Of a DNA stretch of 64,000 bases, positions 1-9,340 are shown in pieces (within the stretch, counting starts at the first letter, position 1; the number at the start of each line of letters is the position of its first letter). The DNA is from Emcibacteraceae bacterium (GTDB lineage Bacteria; Pseudomonadota; Alphaproteobacteria; Sphingomonadales; Emcibacteraceae): assembly GCA_021774795.1 (NCBI GenBank), contig JAJFIR010000036.1, positions 62,001 to 126,000 on the forward strand, written 5' to 3'. The position numbers and the translations under genes were made by a program. Below the pieces are notes generated by a model. The model saw nothing but the letters and a program-made list of their open reading frames with translations, was not told where the DNA came from and searched no databases.

Positions 1-1158
1 AAGCATGGTGGGTGGGGCACCGGTTGCACGGCCTTTTAATTTTTCCGGGTTAGGATCAATATAAATAATTTTTCGATTGACTTCGCGAAAGGCAGGGCGG
101 TCATGGATTGCCTCGATTGCTTGTGCAAATGGCTTGTTGTTAAGAATACTGCCGTCCAGAAATGAAGTTAGTTCGGGGTTTACCCCGGCCCGGCTATATT
201 CTTTGAAGTTATTTTCAAGAAATGAAGCTTTGGTGTCCCATGTTAAGTTCCGCTCCTTTAAAAAGTGATCTGTTTCCCTTAGTTGCGCCGGAGGAAAGGC
301 CCCCGGGAAACATGACGTCGCTCGCGCGGCAAAGCTTAAAGAAGGTAGGTCCTCATCATCAAAATCGCTTTCTATAACAGTATTCTGATCTTTGGTTGCT
401 CTCTTTAAATAACCAAACTTTAAATTATGTCTATGTTCCAGCTCTGTAATAAAGGATGGATCATTTATTAATATCGCTCTTTTATAGCCGTAAAAATCGG
501 TCAGGGTGACGAATAGTTCAAGTTTATGACCACGCGGCAAAAGGGAATGGTTATTCATCTTTCCCATGGCTTTTAAACCACCGTAAACGAGTTTTAATAG
601 ATGTTTTCCATCAAAAGGCGGCTTTAAGTCCCATATATTCAAAAGCGCAGGCAGTTTTTCTTTCACTTTTTCGCTTAAAGCACCATTGCCGAGAAATTTT
701 CCGCTTAATATGTTGATAATGGGCTTCGTTATTAGTCTACCCCACTGACCTGTCTTTTTTTTGCTCCCCTTTAAATTGGTAACATCGGCTTCGATGAGCC
801 AATGATGGCGCAAATGGTCGAAATTGAGGTCATGGGCTATCGCGCGCCCCAGAAACACGCTATTCATACCACCCGCTGAGGCCCCGGCAATTGTGTCGAT
901 GATGACGCGTAAATCCAGCTCAGGATAAAAGCTTTTTAATATGTCAAAATAAACGTGTTCAGTATCAGGCACATCAGTAACATTTTTATTTGGGTAGAGA
1001 TAAGTTGTCCTGGATAAATCGTTAGGATCGGGGCTGGCATGTATCGCCTTAGAGGCACGCGCAAGTTTCAATATTTCCTTGCTCACACCGTGAATATAAA
1101 TAGCGAGGGAAACGCCCCCAAAGCATACAAGTGCTAACCGTAACTCTTTTTCTCTCAT
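1..1158 (-). CDS. Patatin-like phospholipase family protein (3' end outside window)
   Basis: Predicted lipid acyl hydrolase of the bacterial patatin-related group. The visible 386 codons start at the ATG ending at 1156, and the C-terminus lies beyond the left edge. The N-terminus has the oxyanion-type glycine motif near residues 13-17 (FGGVS). The nucleophile elbow is G-A-S-A-G with Ser94, and the Asp of the catalytic dyad is about residue 335 in a D-G-S context, where many members have D-G-G. The start codon overlaps the stop of the upstream hydroxylase gene (ATGA), so the two are probably translationally coupled. Together with that membrane enzyme it suggests a role in membrane lipid turnover or remodelling; the exact substrate is unknown. 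No signal peptide is apparent. Confidence 0.88.
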   Translation of the reverse strand, partial: MREKELRLALVCFGGVSLAIYIHGVSKEILKLARASKAIHASPDPNDLSRTTYLYPNKNVTDVPDTEHVYFDILKSFYPELDLRVIIDTIAGASAGGMNSVFLGRAIAHDLNFDHLRHHWLIEADVTNLKGSKKKTGQWGRLITKPIINILSGKFLGNGALSEKVKEKLPALLNIWDLKPPFDGKHLLKLVYGGLKAMGKMNNHSLLPRGHKLELFVTLTDFYGYKRAILINDPSFITELEHRHNLKFGYLKRATKDQNTVIESDFDDEDLPSLSFAARATSCFPGAFPPAQLRETDHFLKERNLTWDTKASFLENNFKEYSRAGVNPELTSFLDGSILNNKPFAQAIEAIHDRPAFREVNRKIIYIDPNPEKLKGRATGAPPTML

Positions 1159-1985
1159 ATTTCTTTGTTCTTATCATCCGTTAACGGGTATTTTTTAAAA
1201 GGTGAGATAATTAACTCACTTAAACCTAATGGTTTATCAAGGCCGAATTCAACCAGGCCTTGCTCCATATTCTTATAGCCAACTTTCGGTTTATCAATAT
1301 AGGTTCCAAATAACTTGTCCCAGATGCACAGGTTAAATCCATAATTACTGTTTGTTTCATCCTCAAAGTTTGAGTGATGTATCCAATGAATCTCCGGCGT
1401 TATAATAAATTTCCGCAAAATACTTTCAAGGGGAGTGGGAACTTTGATGTTGCTGTGATTGAACAGGGCCAATCCGTTTAAGACAACTTCAAATAAAATG
1501 ACGGCTACTATTGGAATACCTATTATCAGCACAAAAGCCATTTTGATAAGCATCGAAATTATAATCTCAATTGGATGAAAGCGTACTGCGGAAGTAACGT
1601 CCAATCCTATTTCCGTATGATGCATTCGATGAAGTCTCCAAAACTGAGGCATTTTATGCATCACCAGATGCTGACCGTAAATCAGAAAATCAAGCATGAA
1701 CAGGGACAATATGACCGAAATCATATAATTGACTTCAATTAAATTGAACAAGCCGATTGAATTCTCATCAGCATATTTAGCAACGCCCACGGCTAAGAGC
1801 GGGAAAAGCAACTTTAATGTAAGATTATCTATAATGACGATAGTTATATTGGTCAGCCATTGCCTTGGCCTGGTAATACGTCGCTGCGCCAGCGGAATTA
1901 AGAACTCTAGCCCCGCCAGGATGAGAAGTAAGCCTACAAAAATGCTTGGCCGAATAATATGCTCATACTCAATTAATATATTCAT
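1155..1985 (-). CDS. Sterol desaturase / fatty acid hydroxylase family membrane protein
   Basis: Integral membrane di-iron enzyme of the fatty acid hydroxylase superfamily, 276 residues. The histidine clusters that hold the iron pair are all visible: H-x3-H at 106-110, H-R-M-H-H at 119-123, H177, and H-W-I-H-H at 200-204. Hydrophobic segments lie near residues 13-32, 45-70, 87-104 and 145-172. Members hydroxylate or desaturate sterols, carotenoids, fatty acids or sphingoid-type lipids; this sequence does not say which. It sits between the DUF1674 gene (13-nt gap) and the patatin gene (4-nt ATGA overlap), forming a three-gene minus-strand operon. No strong ribosome binding site precedes the ATG. 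Confidence 0.9.
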   Translation of the reverse strand: MNILIEYEHIIRPSIFVGLLLILAGLEFLIPLAQRRITRPRQWLTNITIVIIDNLTLKLLFPLLAVGVAKYADENSIGLFNLIEVNYMISVILSLFMLDFLIYGQHLVMHKMPQFWRLHRMHHTEIGLDVTSAVRFHPIEIIISMLIKMAFVLIIGIPIVAVILFEVVLNGLALFNHSNIKVPTPLESILRKFIITPEIHWIHHSNFEDETNSNYGFNLCIWDKLFGTYIDKPKVGYKNMEQGLVEFGLDKPLGLSELIISPFKKYPLTDDKNKEI

Positions 1986-1998
1986 CTAATGTTTTAGC

Positions 1999-2169
1999 CT
2001 AAAAATCTGACGCAATGCCTTTATTTTCCCAGTCACCATATCTTGCGGGATCTGGTCCATCCCGGCCTCCGATCTCTTTTTGCATTTTATCATCAATGGA
2101 ATTAGTTTGTGGTTTTTTCCTAGTCTCTTTCGGGGGTAATTTTTCCAGCATCACTTCTTTTATCGTCAT
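1999..2169 (-). CDS. DUF1674 family protein, succinate dehydrogenase assembly factor 4-like
   Basis: A 56-residue gene that is easily missed. The C-terminal half carries the family signature G-G-R-D-G-P-D-P-x-R-Y-G-D-W-E-x-K-G (about residues 34-51), ending in G-I-A-S-D-F. In mitochondria the homologous family (SDHAF4/Sdh8) binds flavinated succinate dehydrogenase subunit A during complex II assembly; the alphaproteobacterial proteins are presumed to act alike, but this is less well tested. It is divergent from rsmB across a 142-nt spacer, a neighbourhood common in Alphaproteobacteria. The N-terminal half is basic and poorly conserved. No sdh genes lie in this window. Confidence 0.9.
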   Translation of the reverse strand: MTIKEVMLEKLPPKETRKKPQTNSIDDKMQKEIGGRDGPDPARYGDWENKGIASDF

Positions 2170-2311
2170 TTGACGAACTCCAATTTAAAAATTTCTGAGC
2201 ATACTAAACTAACGGAATTAAACATACACTAATGAATGCAGAAAGGAAATCTACTCCTTGGCAAACCGGCACCTGTATGTTACTGCCGATGCATATATTT
2301 TGGAATGATTT
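2170..2311. promoter_or_regulatory. Divergent intergenic region, DUF1674 / rsmB
   Basis: A 142-nt spacer between divergent start codons, so promoters for both directions should lie here. I see no clear operator palindrome, and no -35/-10 pair strong enough to name. Confidence 0.4.
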
Positions 2312-3616
2312 ATGACCCACGAAAATAAAAGCAGAGAAGCGGCCTATTATATTCTTAAAAAGGTTTTGGACGATAACGTTACCATCGAGCCAGCATTTGA
2401 GATGATAATGAACGAGTTTCATGAAAATATCTCTTCAAAGGATAGTCGATTTGTCCGGTATCTGGTCACCACGGTTATAAGACGTCTGGGACAACTTGAT
2501 AAAATCATAAACCATTGTACTAAAAAGAAACTTGGAAATACACAGATGTCGGTGCGACATGTTTTAAGACTAGGAATTGCGCAATTATTATATTCAGATG
2601 TTCCGGCGCATGCCGCGGTAAACACGTCGGTTAAATTGCTGGTTAATAAAGTGCCAAAGAAGCTCCATTATTTAAAAAATACCGTTAATGCCATTTTGCG
2701 AAATGTAGACCGCGAAAGAGATGTTCTTCTGAAGAAATTTGGGAATACCAGGCTAAACTTTCCAAAGTGGCTTTTAAAAAGTTGGGATGAACGATACGGA
2801 CAGTCGGTGGTCAGAGAAATCCTGGATGCCTTATTGCTCGAAGCACCGCTTGATATCAGCCTGAAGCCAGAATTGAAAAAAAAGGAGTGGGCAGAAAAGC
2901 TTAAAGGCAAAGTTGTGCCATTCGGGGGCCTCCGTGTTGAAAAGGCCGGAAAAATCACTGAAATAGAAGGGTATTCTGAAGGCACTTGGTGGGTACAGGA
3001 TTTAGCAGCAAGAATTCCAGCTGAACTTTTGGGCGCAAACAAAGGGGAAGTCGTGCTGGATCTTTGTGCCGCGCCTGGCGGCAAAGCGGCGCAAACCGCA
3101 GCTATGGGTGCAACAGTCGTTGCTGTGGACCTCTCAAATAGTCGTCTTTTAAGATTAAAGGAGAATATGGCGCGTTTAAAGCTTAATATTGACGTCATAA
3201 AGTCAGATATACTTAAATATAAACCCGATCAGAACTTTGATTATATTTTACTTGATGCCCCATGCTCATCAACAGGAACGATAAGACGTCATCCAGAAAT
3301 TTTGCATATGCGCGGGGCGCAAGATGTTAAGGATGTGACAGAAATACAATTGAATATGCTTGATCATGCGGCGGGATTATTGAACAAGGGCGGTATATTA
3401 GTTTATAGTGTTTGTTCCATGGAGCAGGGCGAGGGGCCGGATCAGATTAATGCTTTACTGAAACGCGATGGCACTTTAAAACGAAAACAAATCGAAATGG
3501 ATGAACTGCCAAATTTGGAACAGGCAGTTCTAGAAACGGGCGATGTGCAGACGTTGCCGCATTATTATGAAGACGGTATGGACGGATTTTTTATTTCCCG
3601 TCTTATAAAGATTTAA
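2312..3616 (+). CDS. rsmB: 16S rRNA (cytosine-967-C5)-methyltransferase RsmB
   Basis: SAM-dependent m5C methyltransferase acting on C967 of 16S rRNA during 30S assembly. Residues about 5-140 form a NusB-like RNA-binding domain; residues about 230-434 form the Rossmann methyltransferase. The SAM loop D-L-C-A-A-P-G-G-K starts at residue 250. Both catalytic cysteines are present: Cys318 in D-A-P-C-S and Cys368 in S-V-C-S-M. The length of 434 residues is normal. It leads the plus-strand run rsmB-rpe-heparinase-purH, with rpe following after 11 nt, and is divergent from the DUF1674 gene. Confidence 0.95.
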   Translation: MTHENKSREAAYYILKKVLDDNVTIEPAFEMIMNEFHENISSKDSRFVRYLVTTVIRRLGQLDKIINHCTKKKLGNTQMSVRHVLRLGIAQLLYSDVPAHAAVNTSVKLLVNKVPKKLHYLKNTVNAILRNVDRERDVLLKKFGNTRLNFPKWLLKSWDERYGQSVVREILDALLLEAPLDISLKPELKKKEWAEKLKGKVVPFGGLRVEKAGKITEIEGYSEGTWWVQDLAARIPAELLGANKGEVVLDLCAAPGGKAAQTAAMGATVVAVDLSNSRLLRLKENMARLKLNIDVIKSDILKYKPDQNFDYILLDAPCSSTGTIRRHPEILHMRGAQDVKDVTEIQLNMLDHAAGLLNKGGILVYSVCSMEQGEGPDQINALLKRDGTLKRKQIEMDELPNLEQAVLETGDVQTLPHYYEDGMDGFFISRLIKI

Positions 3617-3627
3617 GGTATTTAGAA

Positions 3628-4290
3628 ATGACTTCACACATAAAAATAGCACCTTCCATATTATCGGCCGACTTTGCCAAACTTGGAGAGGAAGTCGCAG
3701 CCATCACAAGGGCGGGGGCCGATTATATTCATGTGGATGTTATGGATGGTCATTTTGTTCCAAATTTAACCATCGGCCCTGGTGTTGTTAAATCGCTCAG
3801 ACCTTACAGCGATAGAATTTTTGATGTGCATTTGATGATATCACCGGTAGACCCATATGTTGAGGCCTTCGCTGACGCTGGCGCCGATATCATTACAGTT
3901 CATGCTGAGGCAACTCCTCACTTTCACCGAACCATACAACATATCAAATCGCTCGGGAAAAAAGCGGGAATATCGCTTAATCCTGGAACGCCTACAAATG
4001 TTATTAAACATGTAATGGATATGGTTGATCTCGTGTTGATAATGAGTGTTAGCCCTGGTTTTGGGGGGCAAAAATTTATTCCGTCTTCAGTAGAGAAAAT
4101 CAAGGAAGTAAGGAAAATGATCATTAAGGAAGGCCGCCATGTAGATCTGCAGGTTGATGGCGGTATCAATATAAATACTTTCCAGACCGCTATTGATGCA
4201 GGGGCAGATGTCCTGGTGGCGGGAACCGCTACATTTACGGGCGGACCCAGCAAATATATGGAAAACATCAGCGCATTGCGCGGCCAATAA
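3628..4290 (+). CDS. rpe: Ribulose-phosphate 3-epimerase
   Basis: Cytoplasmic TIM-barrel enzyme that interconverts D-ribulose 5-phosphate and D-xylulose 5-phosphate in the pentose phosphate pathway. At 220 residues it has the standard length. Visible family motifs are the start S-I-L-S-A-D-F, the metal and catalytic segment H-V-D-V-M-D-G-H-F near residue 35, [10 protein letters not shown] near residue 140, and D-G-G-I-N near residue 173. An AAGG ribosome binding site precedes the ATG. It lies 11 nt after rsmB and is probably co-transcribed with it. Confidence 0.96.
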   Translation: MTSHIKIAPSILSADFAKLGEEVAAITRAGADYIHVDVMDGHFVPNLTIGPGVVKSLRPYSDRIFDVHLMISPVDPYVEAFADAGADIITVHAEATPHFHRTIQHIKSLGKKAGISLNPGTPTNVIKHVMDMVDLVLIMSVSPGFGGQKFIPSSVEKIKEVRKMIIKEGRHVDLQVDGGININTFQTAIDAGADVLVAGTATFTGGPSKYMENISALRGQ

Positions 4291-4387
4291 AAGCACTGTC
4301 ATTTATTATAATTTACAGCTATAAATTCTGCAAAATAATATGCTAAGCTGATGTTCAATAGCCCCTGTTTTGGAGAATATTCTTTAA

Positions 4388-6127
4388 ATGGTCCACTTAC
4401 GCCGTAAACCCGTCGCATCAAGCAGCCAAAAGATGCAAAACCCCATAGCAAAAGCGGTGAGCAGGGCAAAGCATAGCAGTTTCTATCATGATTTAAGTTT
4501 AAGAGGAAAACACCCTTTGCGATTGCTCGGGACGCCAAAAGATCTATGGCCTGGTTCCGTAACCGCAGGAACGCAGATGGTCGGGGGTAAAATCATCGGC
4601 GCGGGCTCGATACTTGAAAATCCGGATAACGCACAGAATATTTGGCCCGGAGGCGACGTATGGCTTAAAACAGATTTCAATGATAAATGGTTAGAGCATC
4701 TTCATTCATTTAACTGGCTGAAAGATTTAAATCAGGCGGTAGACAGAACGAGTGCAAAAAAACGGGCTGAGGAGCTGGTCGAAACCTGGATTGATCACAA
4801 TACCCAGTGGGGCGAAATTTCATGGAGGGCAGATATTGTCGGTGTCAGGTTAACAAATTGGCTGGTATATGCGCCGCTTATAATGGACACGGAAGATATC
4901 ATTTACCGCAGCCGAATATTAGATATTCTTGCAAGGAGTGCTCGGCATTTGATGAAAATGTCATCAGATTTACCCGAGAGGCCGAGCAGCCTTAACGCCG
5001 TAGCGGGGTTAGTTTTATCAGGCCTCTATATTCCAAATGGTGACGATTGGCTGAAGAAAGGTGTTGCACTACTAAAGACAACATTACCGAAAGAAATATT
5101 TGATGATGGTGGCCTGAGAAGCCGAAACCCTCATGAACTTTTAGGGCTTTTAATGATGTTAGTGCTTCTGAGAGATGCATTTGTTAGCATGTCGCAAAAT
5201 GCGCCTCAAGAATTGAACGATTCCATTGACCGCATAGCAGTGAATCTTAGGTCTATTATATTGGGGGATGGTAAACTACCGTTATTTAACGGGAGTTACA
5301 TTCAAAATCATGAAGATGTTTTCTCGAGTTTGATTAAAATTACAAGTGATGCAAGCTCGTTTGATAAAAGAGTTGTAAACGATCTTGAGAAAAGCGGCTT
5401 TAGTCGGATTGAGAACGAAAATACCGTTATAATACAGGATGTGGGCCCTCCCGCAGAATTTGAATTGAGTGGTTCCTGTCATGCAGGAACATTGTCATTT
5501 GAGATGAGTAGTGGAACGCAACGGATTTTTGTCAATCGTGGTACCGCTTCATTTGCGCAGGGAGTTCTGGACGAAGATATTTCTGATGTTTCCCGATCAA
5601 CGTCCGCACATACTACGCTGACCTTGAACGATGATAATAGCAGTGAAATTAGATCGGATGGTCTTGTCGGCAAAGGAGTATCTGAAACGACAAGTACACG
5701 GTTTATCAAAAACGGGCATATATTGCTCGAATCTTCTCATGATGGGTATGTAGACCGTTATGGAATGCGTCATAAACGGCTCATTTACATGAACGATCTG
5801 GGTGACGATATCCGCGGGGAGGACATTCTCGAGCAAACGGGATCTATTGATAAAGATATCTCTAAATCTTATTCAGTAAAATTTCATCTGCACCCAAATG
5901 TTTCTGCTGCATTGAGTGCTGGCGGTGATGTTGCATTACTTGAATTGAACAACGGTGAGCGGTGGAAATTTCGCTTTCGTGGGGCAAAAATATCTATAGA
6001 AGATAGTATATACTTTGGAGACACGGGAAAAGTATCACAGTGCCGACAAATTCATTTAACCGGTGACACAGATGGTCCTCTTACAACCATCTTATGGTCA
6101 CTTAAATTACAGAAAAAAGATGATTAA
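4388..6127 (+). CDS. Heparinase II/III family protein
   Basis: Predicted polysaccharide lyase-like protein, 579 residues. The N-terminal two thirds look like an alpha/alpha toroid rich in R, W and N positions (for example S-W-R-A-D and R-P-S-S-L-N-A near residues 145 and 200). A beta-sandwich with an H-A-G-T-L-S-F-E segment near residue 365 follows. Genes of this type commonly sit between rsmB and purH in Alphaproteobacteria, and their natural substrate is not established. There is no evident signal peptide, so a cytoplasmic or atypically exported location is possible. The first ATG has its best GGAG 14 nt upstream, which is long; a later in-frame ATG at 4433 is an alternative start. Confidence 0.85.
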   Translation: MVHLRRKPVASSSQKMQNPIAKAVSRAKHSSFYHDLSLRGKHPLRLLGTPKDLWPGSVTAGTQMVGGKIIGAGSILENPDNAQNIWPGGDVWLKTDFNDKWLEHLHSFNWLKDLNQAVDRTSAKKRAEELVETWIDHNTQWGEISWRADIVGVRLTNWLVYAPLIMDTEDIIYRSRILDILARSARHLMKMSSDLPERPSSLNAVAGLVLSGLYIPNGDDWLKKGVALLKTTLPKEIFDDGGLRSRNPHELLGLLMMLVLLRDAFVSMSQNAPQELNDSIDRIAVNLRSIILGDGKLPLFNGSYIQNHEDVFSSLIKITSDASSFDKRVVNDLEKSGFSRIENENTVIIQDVGPPAEFELSGSCHAGTLSFEMSSGTQRIFVNRGTASFAQGVLDEDISDVSRSTSAHTTLTLNDDNSSEIRSDGLVGKGVSETTSTRFIKNGHILLESSHDGYVDRYGMRHKRLIYMNDLGDDIRGEDILEQTGSIDKDISKSYSVKFHLHPNVSAALSAGGDVALLELNNGERWKFRFRGAKISIEDSIYFGDTGKVSQCRQIHLTGDTDGPLTTILWSLKLQKKDD

Positions 6128-6211
6128 AACTTGCGGTTTTCAGTTAAATCTATTATCACGCGCGAAACGATAATTTTTAATGACTAAATACATTCACAAA
6201 AGAGAAATTTG

Positions 6212-7813
6212 ATGAACGATACGTCCCTAGTTCCAATAAAACGCGCCTTGCTTTCCGTGTCTGATAAAACCGGACTTGTCGAGTTTGGGCAATTTCTAAG
6301 CGATCACGGGGTGGAGCTATTATCCACGGGCGGTTCGGCGAAAACTCTCGCCGACGCCGGGGTACCCGTCAAGGAAGTAGCAGAACATACAGGCTTTCCT
6401 GAAATGATGGACGGTCGGGTTAAAACATTGCATCCAAAAATCCATGGTGGTTTGTTAGCGCAACGTAACAACGATGATCATATCGGTGCTATGGCGGCTC
6501 ATGACATCGGTGCGATTGATCTTTTGATCGTCAGTCTTTATCCGTTCGAAGAAACTGTCGATAAAGGGGCCGATTTCGCCACATGTATCGAGAATATTGA
6601 TATAGGCGGCCCCGCGATGATCAGAAGCGCATCAAAAAACCACGCCTTTGTGACGGTTGTGGTGGAGGCATCTGACTATCAGGACGTCATGACGTCAATG
6701 AAGGAAAATCACGGCGCAACGTCCTCGGACCTTCGTAAGACATTGGCGGCTAAAGCGTTTGCTCGTACAGGGTCCTATGATGCTGCTATATCGGCGTGGT
6801 TTGCCAACGAACTCGGGCAGGTATTTCCTGACAGAATTAATATTACTGCTCGAAAGCAGCAATCGTTAAGGTACGGCGAAAACCCACACCAGGATGCCGC
6901 TTATTACGTGTCCCGAAGCACCAAACCCCGATCTGGTATTGCCACCGCAAGGCAAATACAGGGTAAAGAGCTAAGCTATAACAATTTAAACGACACAGAC
7001 GCTGCGTTTGAACTTGTAAGTGAATTTGACCCTATACAAGGACCCGCTGTCGCCATTATTAAACACGCCAACCCGTGCGGTGTAGCGCGCGCAGATAACT
7101 ATATCGATGCATATAATAAAGCGTTACTTTGTGATCAGACAAGCGCATTTGGCGGTATCATCGCTCTCAATGGAATGTTGGACGGGGAAACGGCGGTCGA
7201 AATATCAAAGATTTTCACCGAAGTGGTTATAGCCACAGACGCTGATGAGCGTGCCCTCAAAATTATGTCGGAAAAGAAAAACCTTCGATTACTGCTTACC
7301 GGCGGTATTGCTGATCCTTGTAGTGCCGGTCAAACAGTCAAAACCGTTGCCGGCGGATATCTTTTACAGGATCGTGATAATGGAAAAGTTACATTAGACG
7401 ACTTAAAAGTCGTGACGAAACGCCAACCTACCCAACAGGAACTGGATGATATGCTTTTTGCCTTTACGGTTTGTAAGCACGTTAAGTCAAACGCTATTAT
7501 TTATGTTAAAGACGGCGCTACGGTGGGCATTGGTGCCGGTCAAATGAGCCGCGTTGATAGCTCAAGAACGGCCGCGAGAAAGGCAATTGACGCGAGTGAA
7601 GCTGCTGGACTTCCTTATAATATGACAGAAGGCTCTGTAGTTGCTTCCGACGCATTTTTCCCATTTGCAGATGGCTTATTAAGCGCTGCCGAAGCCGGTG
7701 TAACTGCGGTTATTCAACCGGGGGGATCAATCCGAGATGAAGAAATTATAGCGGCAGCGGATGAGCAGGGGCTTGCAATGGTATTGACAGGAATGAGACA
7801 CTTTCGACATTAA
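6212..7813 (+). CDS. purH: Bifunctional AICAR transformylase / IMP cyclohydrolase
   Basis: Catalyses the last two steps of de novo purine synthesis, AICAR to FAICAR (with 10-formyl-THF) to IMP. The N-terminal methylglyoxal-synthase-like cyclohydrolase domain covers about residues 8-145 ([16 protein letters not shown]). The transformylase domain follows, with K-H-A-N-P-C-G near residue 285 and the terminal G-M-R-H-F-R-H. I chose the ATG at 6212, preceded by AGAG; a TTG immediately before it is less likely. The 533-residue length is typical. It converges on selO with only 15 nt between the stop codons. Confidence 0.97.
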   Translation: MNDTSLVPIKRALLSVSDKTGLVEFGQFLSDHGVELLSTGGSAKTLADAGVPVKEVAEHTGFPEMMDGRVKTLHPKIHGGLLAQRNNDDHIGAMAAHDIGAIDLLIVSLYPFEETVDKGADFATCIENIDIGGPAMIRSASKNHAFVTVVVEASDYQDVMTSMKENHGATSSDLRKTLAAKAFARTGSYDAAISAWFANELGQVFPDRINITARKQQSLRYGENPHQDAAYYVSRSTKPRSGIATARQIQGKELSYNNLNDTDAAFELVSEFDPIQGPAVAIIKHANPCGVARADNYIDAYNKALLCDQTSAFGGIIALNGMLDGETAVEISKIFTEVVIATDADERALKIMSEKKNLRLLLTGGIADPCSAGQTVKTVAGGYLLQDRDNGKVTLDDLKVVTKRQPTQQELDDMLFAFTVCKHVKSNAIIYVKDGATVGIGAGQMSRVDSSRTAARKAIDASEAAGLPYNMTEGSVVASDAFFPFADGLLSAAEAGVTAVIQPGGSIRDEEIIAAADEQGLAMVLTGMRHFRH

Positions 7814-7828
7814 CAGTAAAAAAAACCG

Positions 7829-9277
7829 CTAGGACGAGCAGCTTATTTGTAAGCTTTGGGCCCAGTCTGGGGCTTCACTTGCATATTGTTCATGTTCTGG
7901 TTGCTCACCATACGGATTTTTCAGAATTTCATATAATTTGTTTAGTTCGCTATGATCGCCTTGTTCTGATTTTTGAATGGCCAACTGAGCAAGATAGTTT
8001 CTTAAAATATATTTGGGGTTGATTGCACACATACTTTTGTGACGGGTTAATTGGTCGCTCTGATTGTGCTTCAAACGATCTATGTAACGGGAAAACCAAC
8101 TTTTAAATTCTACAGCGCAACTTTGTAAACGGGGAAAGAAGAATTCATCACTTTTTTCATCGACATGGCTGAGTTCTCGAAAAAAGTTAGTATAGTCAAC
8201 GCTGTACCCTTCCAGTAAATCCAATATTTCTTCAGTAAGTGATTGATCGCCGGAAGTAATCGGCCCTAAGCCAAGCTTCTCATTCATAAGGGTTTGATAG
8301 GTTGTTTTATAAGTGTCCTTATATTTTTTTATCATAATTGTCCCGGCGTCATTGCCCGTTAATGGCGTCAAAGCCTGTGCAAGGGCCTGGCTATTCCAAA
8401 GGCCGATAGAGGGCTGGTTATTGAAGGCATATCGTCCGCGGTCATCGGAATGGTTGCAAATATAGTAAGGGTCGTATTTTTCCATAAATCCAAAAGGACC
8501 AAAATCAAAAGTTTGACCGATGATAGACATATTGTCTGTGTTCATTACACCGTGTGCAAAACCATAAGCCTGCCACTGGGCGATAAGCGAGGCGGTTTTT
8601 GTTGCTGCAGTAATCAGAAGTTGGTCATAGGGGTTTTCCGTTGATTTTAGTTCTGGAAAATGATTTTCAATTGTATAATCGGCAAGCGTCTTTAGCGCAC
8701 CATATTGTTCGGTATATGAAAAATATTCAAACGATCCAAATCTGATGTGGCTGTTACTCAATCGCATTAACATAGACGCCCGCTCGATTGTTTCACGTCT
8801 AACGGGTTCATCACTTGTCACGACACTTAATGCTCTGGTAGTTGGTATTCCCAAATGAAATAGCGCCTCGCTGGCTAAAAATTCCCGGATGCATGATCGA
8901 AGAACAGCACGACCATCACCCATTCGAGAGAAGGGCGTTTTACCTGCTCCCTTTAAATGGAGGTCCCAAAGCTCACCACGGGTGTTTCTGATTTGACCTA
9001 ACAGAATACCTCGTCCATCACCAAGTTGCGGCGAGTATCCGCCAAATTGATGTCCCGAATATACCATCGCCAGTGGTGAAGAGCCTTCTGGCAAATATGA
9101 CCCGCTCAAAAGGTGAAGCACTTGTTCTTCATTTACGGAGGACGGGTTTAGGTCAATTAAGCTTAATGCATCTTTGTTAAGAATAACGAATTCAGGGTTT
9201 TGCAAACCGTCCGGATCGAGGGGGGCGAAAAATTTTTCGCCAAGAGCACTGTATAAATTGGTAAACTGAAACGTCAT
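7829..9277 (-). CDS. selO: Protein adenylyltransferase SelO (YdiU/UPF0061 family)
   Basis: Pseudokinase-fold enzyme that transfers AMP from ATP to hydroxyl side chains of proteins; the family is linked to redox stress responses. This copy has 482 residues. Family landmarks are the glycine-rich S-G-H-Q-F-G-G-Y-S-P-Q-L-G-D-G-R segment near residue 75, K-G-A-G-K-T-P-F-S-R near 110, and the metal and catalytic region H-G-V-M-N-T-D-N-M-S followed by F-D-F-G-P-F-G-F near residue 240. It lacks the C-terminal selenocysteine of the eukaryotic protein and ends in an ordinary C-S-S. It lies downstream of gdhB, separated by an imperfect palindrome; AGGAT precedes its ATG. Confidence 0.94.
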   Translation of the reverse strand: MTFQFTNLYSALGEKFFAPLDPDGLQNPEFVILNKDALSLIDLNPSSVNEEQVLHLLSGSYLPEGSSPLAMVYSGHQFGGYSPQLGDGRGILLGQIRNTRGELWDLHLKGAGKTPFSRMGDGRAVLRSCIREFLASEALFHLGIPTTRALSVVTSDEPVRRETIERASMLMRLSNSHIRFGSFEYFSYTEQYGALKTLADYTIENHFPELKSTENPYDQLLITAATKTASLIAQWQAYGFAHGVMNTDNMSIIGQTFDFGPFGFMEKYDPYYICNHSDDRGRYAFNNQPSIGLWNSQALAQALTPLTGNDAGTIMIKKYKDTYKTTYQTLMNEKLGLGPITSGDQSLTEEILDLLEGYSVDYTNFFRELSHVDEKSDEFFFPRLQSCAVEFKSWFSRYIDRLKHNQSDQLTRHKSMCAINPKYILRNYLAQLAIQKSEQGDHSELNKLYEILKNPYGEQPEHEQYASEAPDWAQSLQISCSS

Positions 9278-9289
9278 ATTTTATCCTAA

Positions 9290-9317
9290 TAGGGGACATG
9301 AATATTCATATCCCCTA
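9290..9317. repeat. Near-perfect 28-nt palindrome between gdhB and selO
   Basis: The arms TAGGGGA and TCCCCTA flank a self-complementary core (ATGAATATTCAT), with one mismatch on each side. No clear T-run follows on the minus strand, so it is a weak terminator at best. It could be a protein-binding palindrome or an mRNA processing stem that separates selO expression from gdhB. Confidence 0.6.
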
Positions 9318-9340
9318 AAAGAATATACTAAATATATAAA

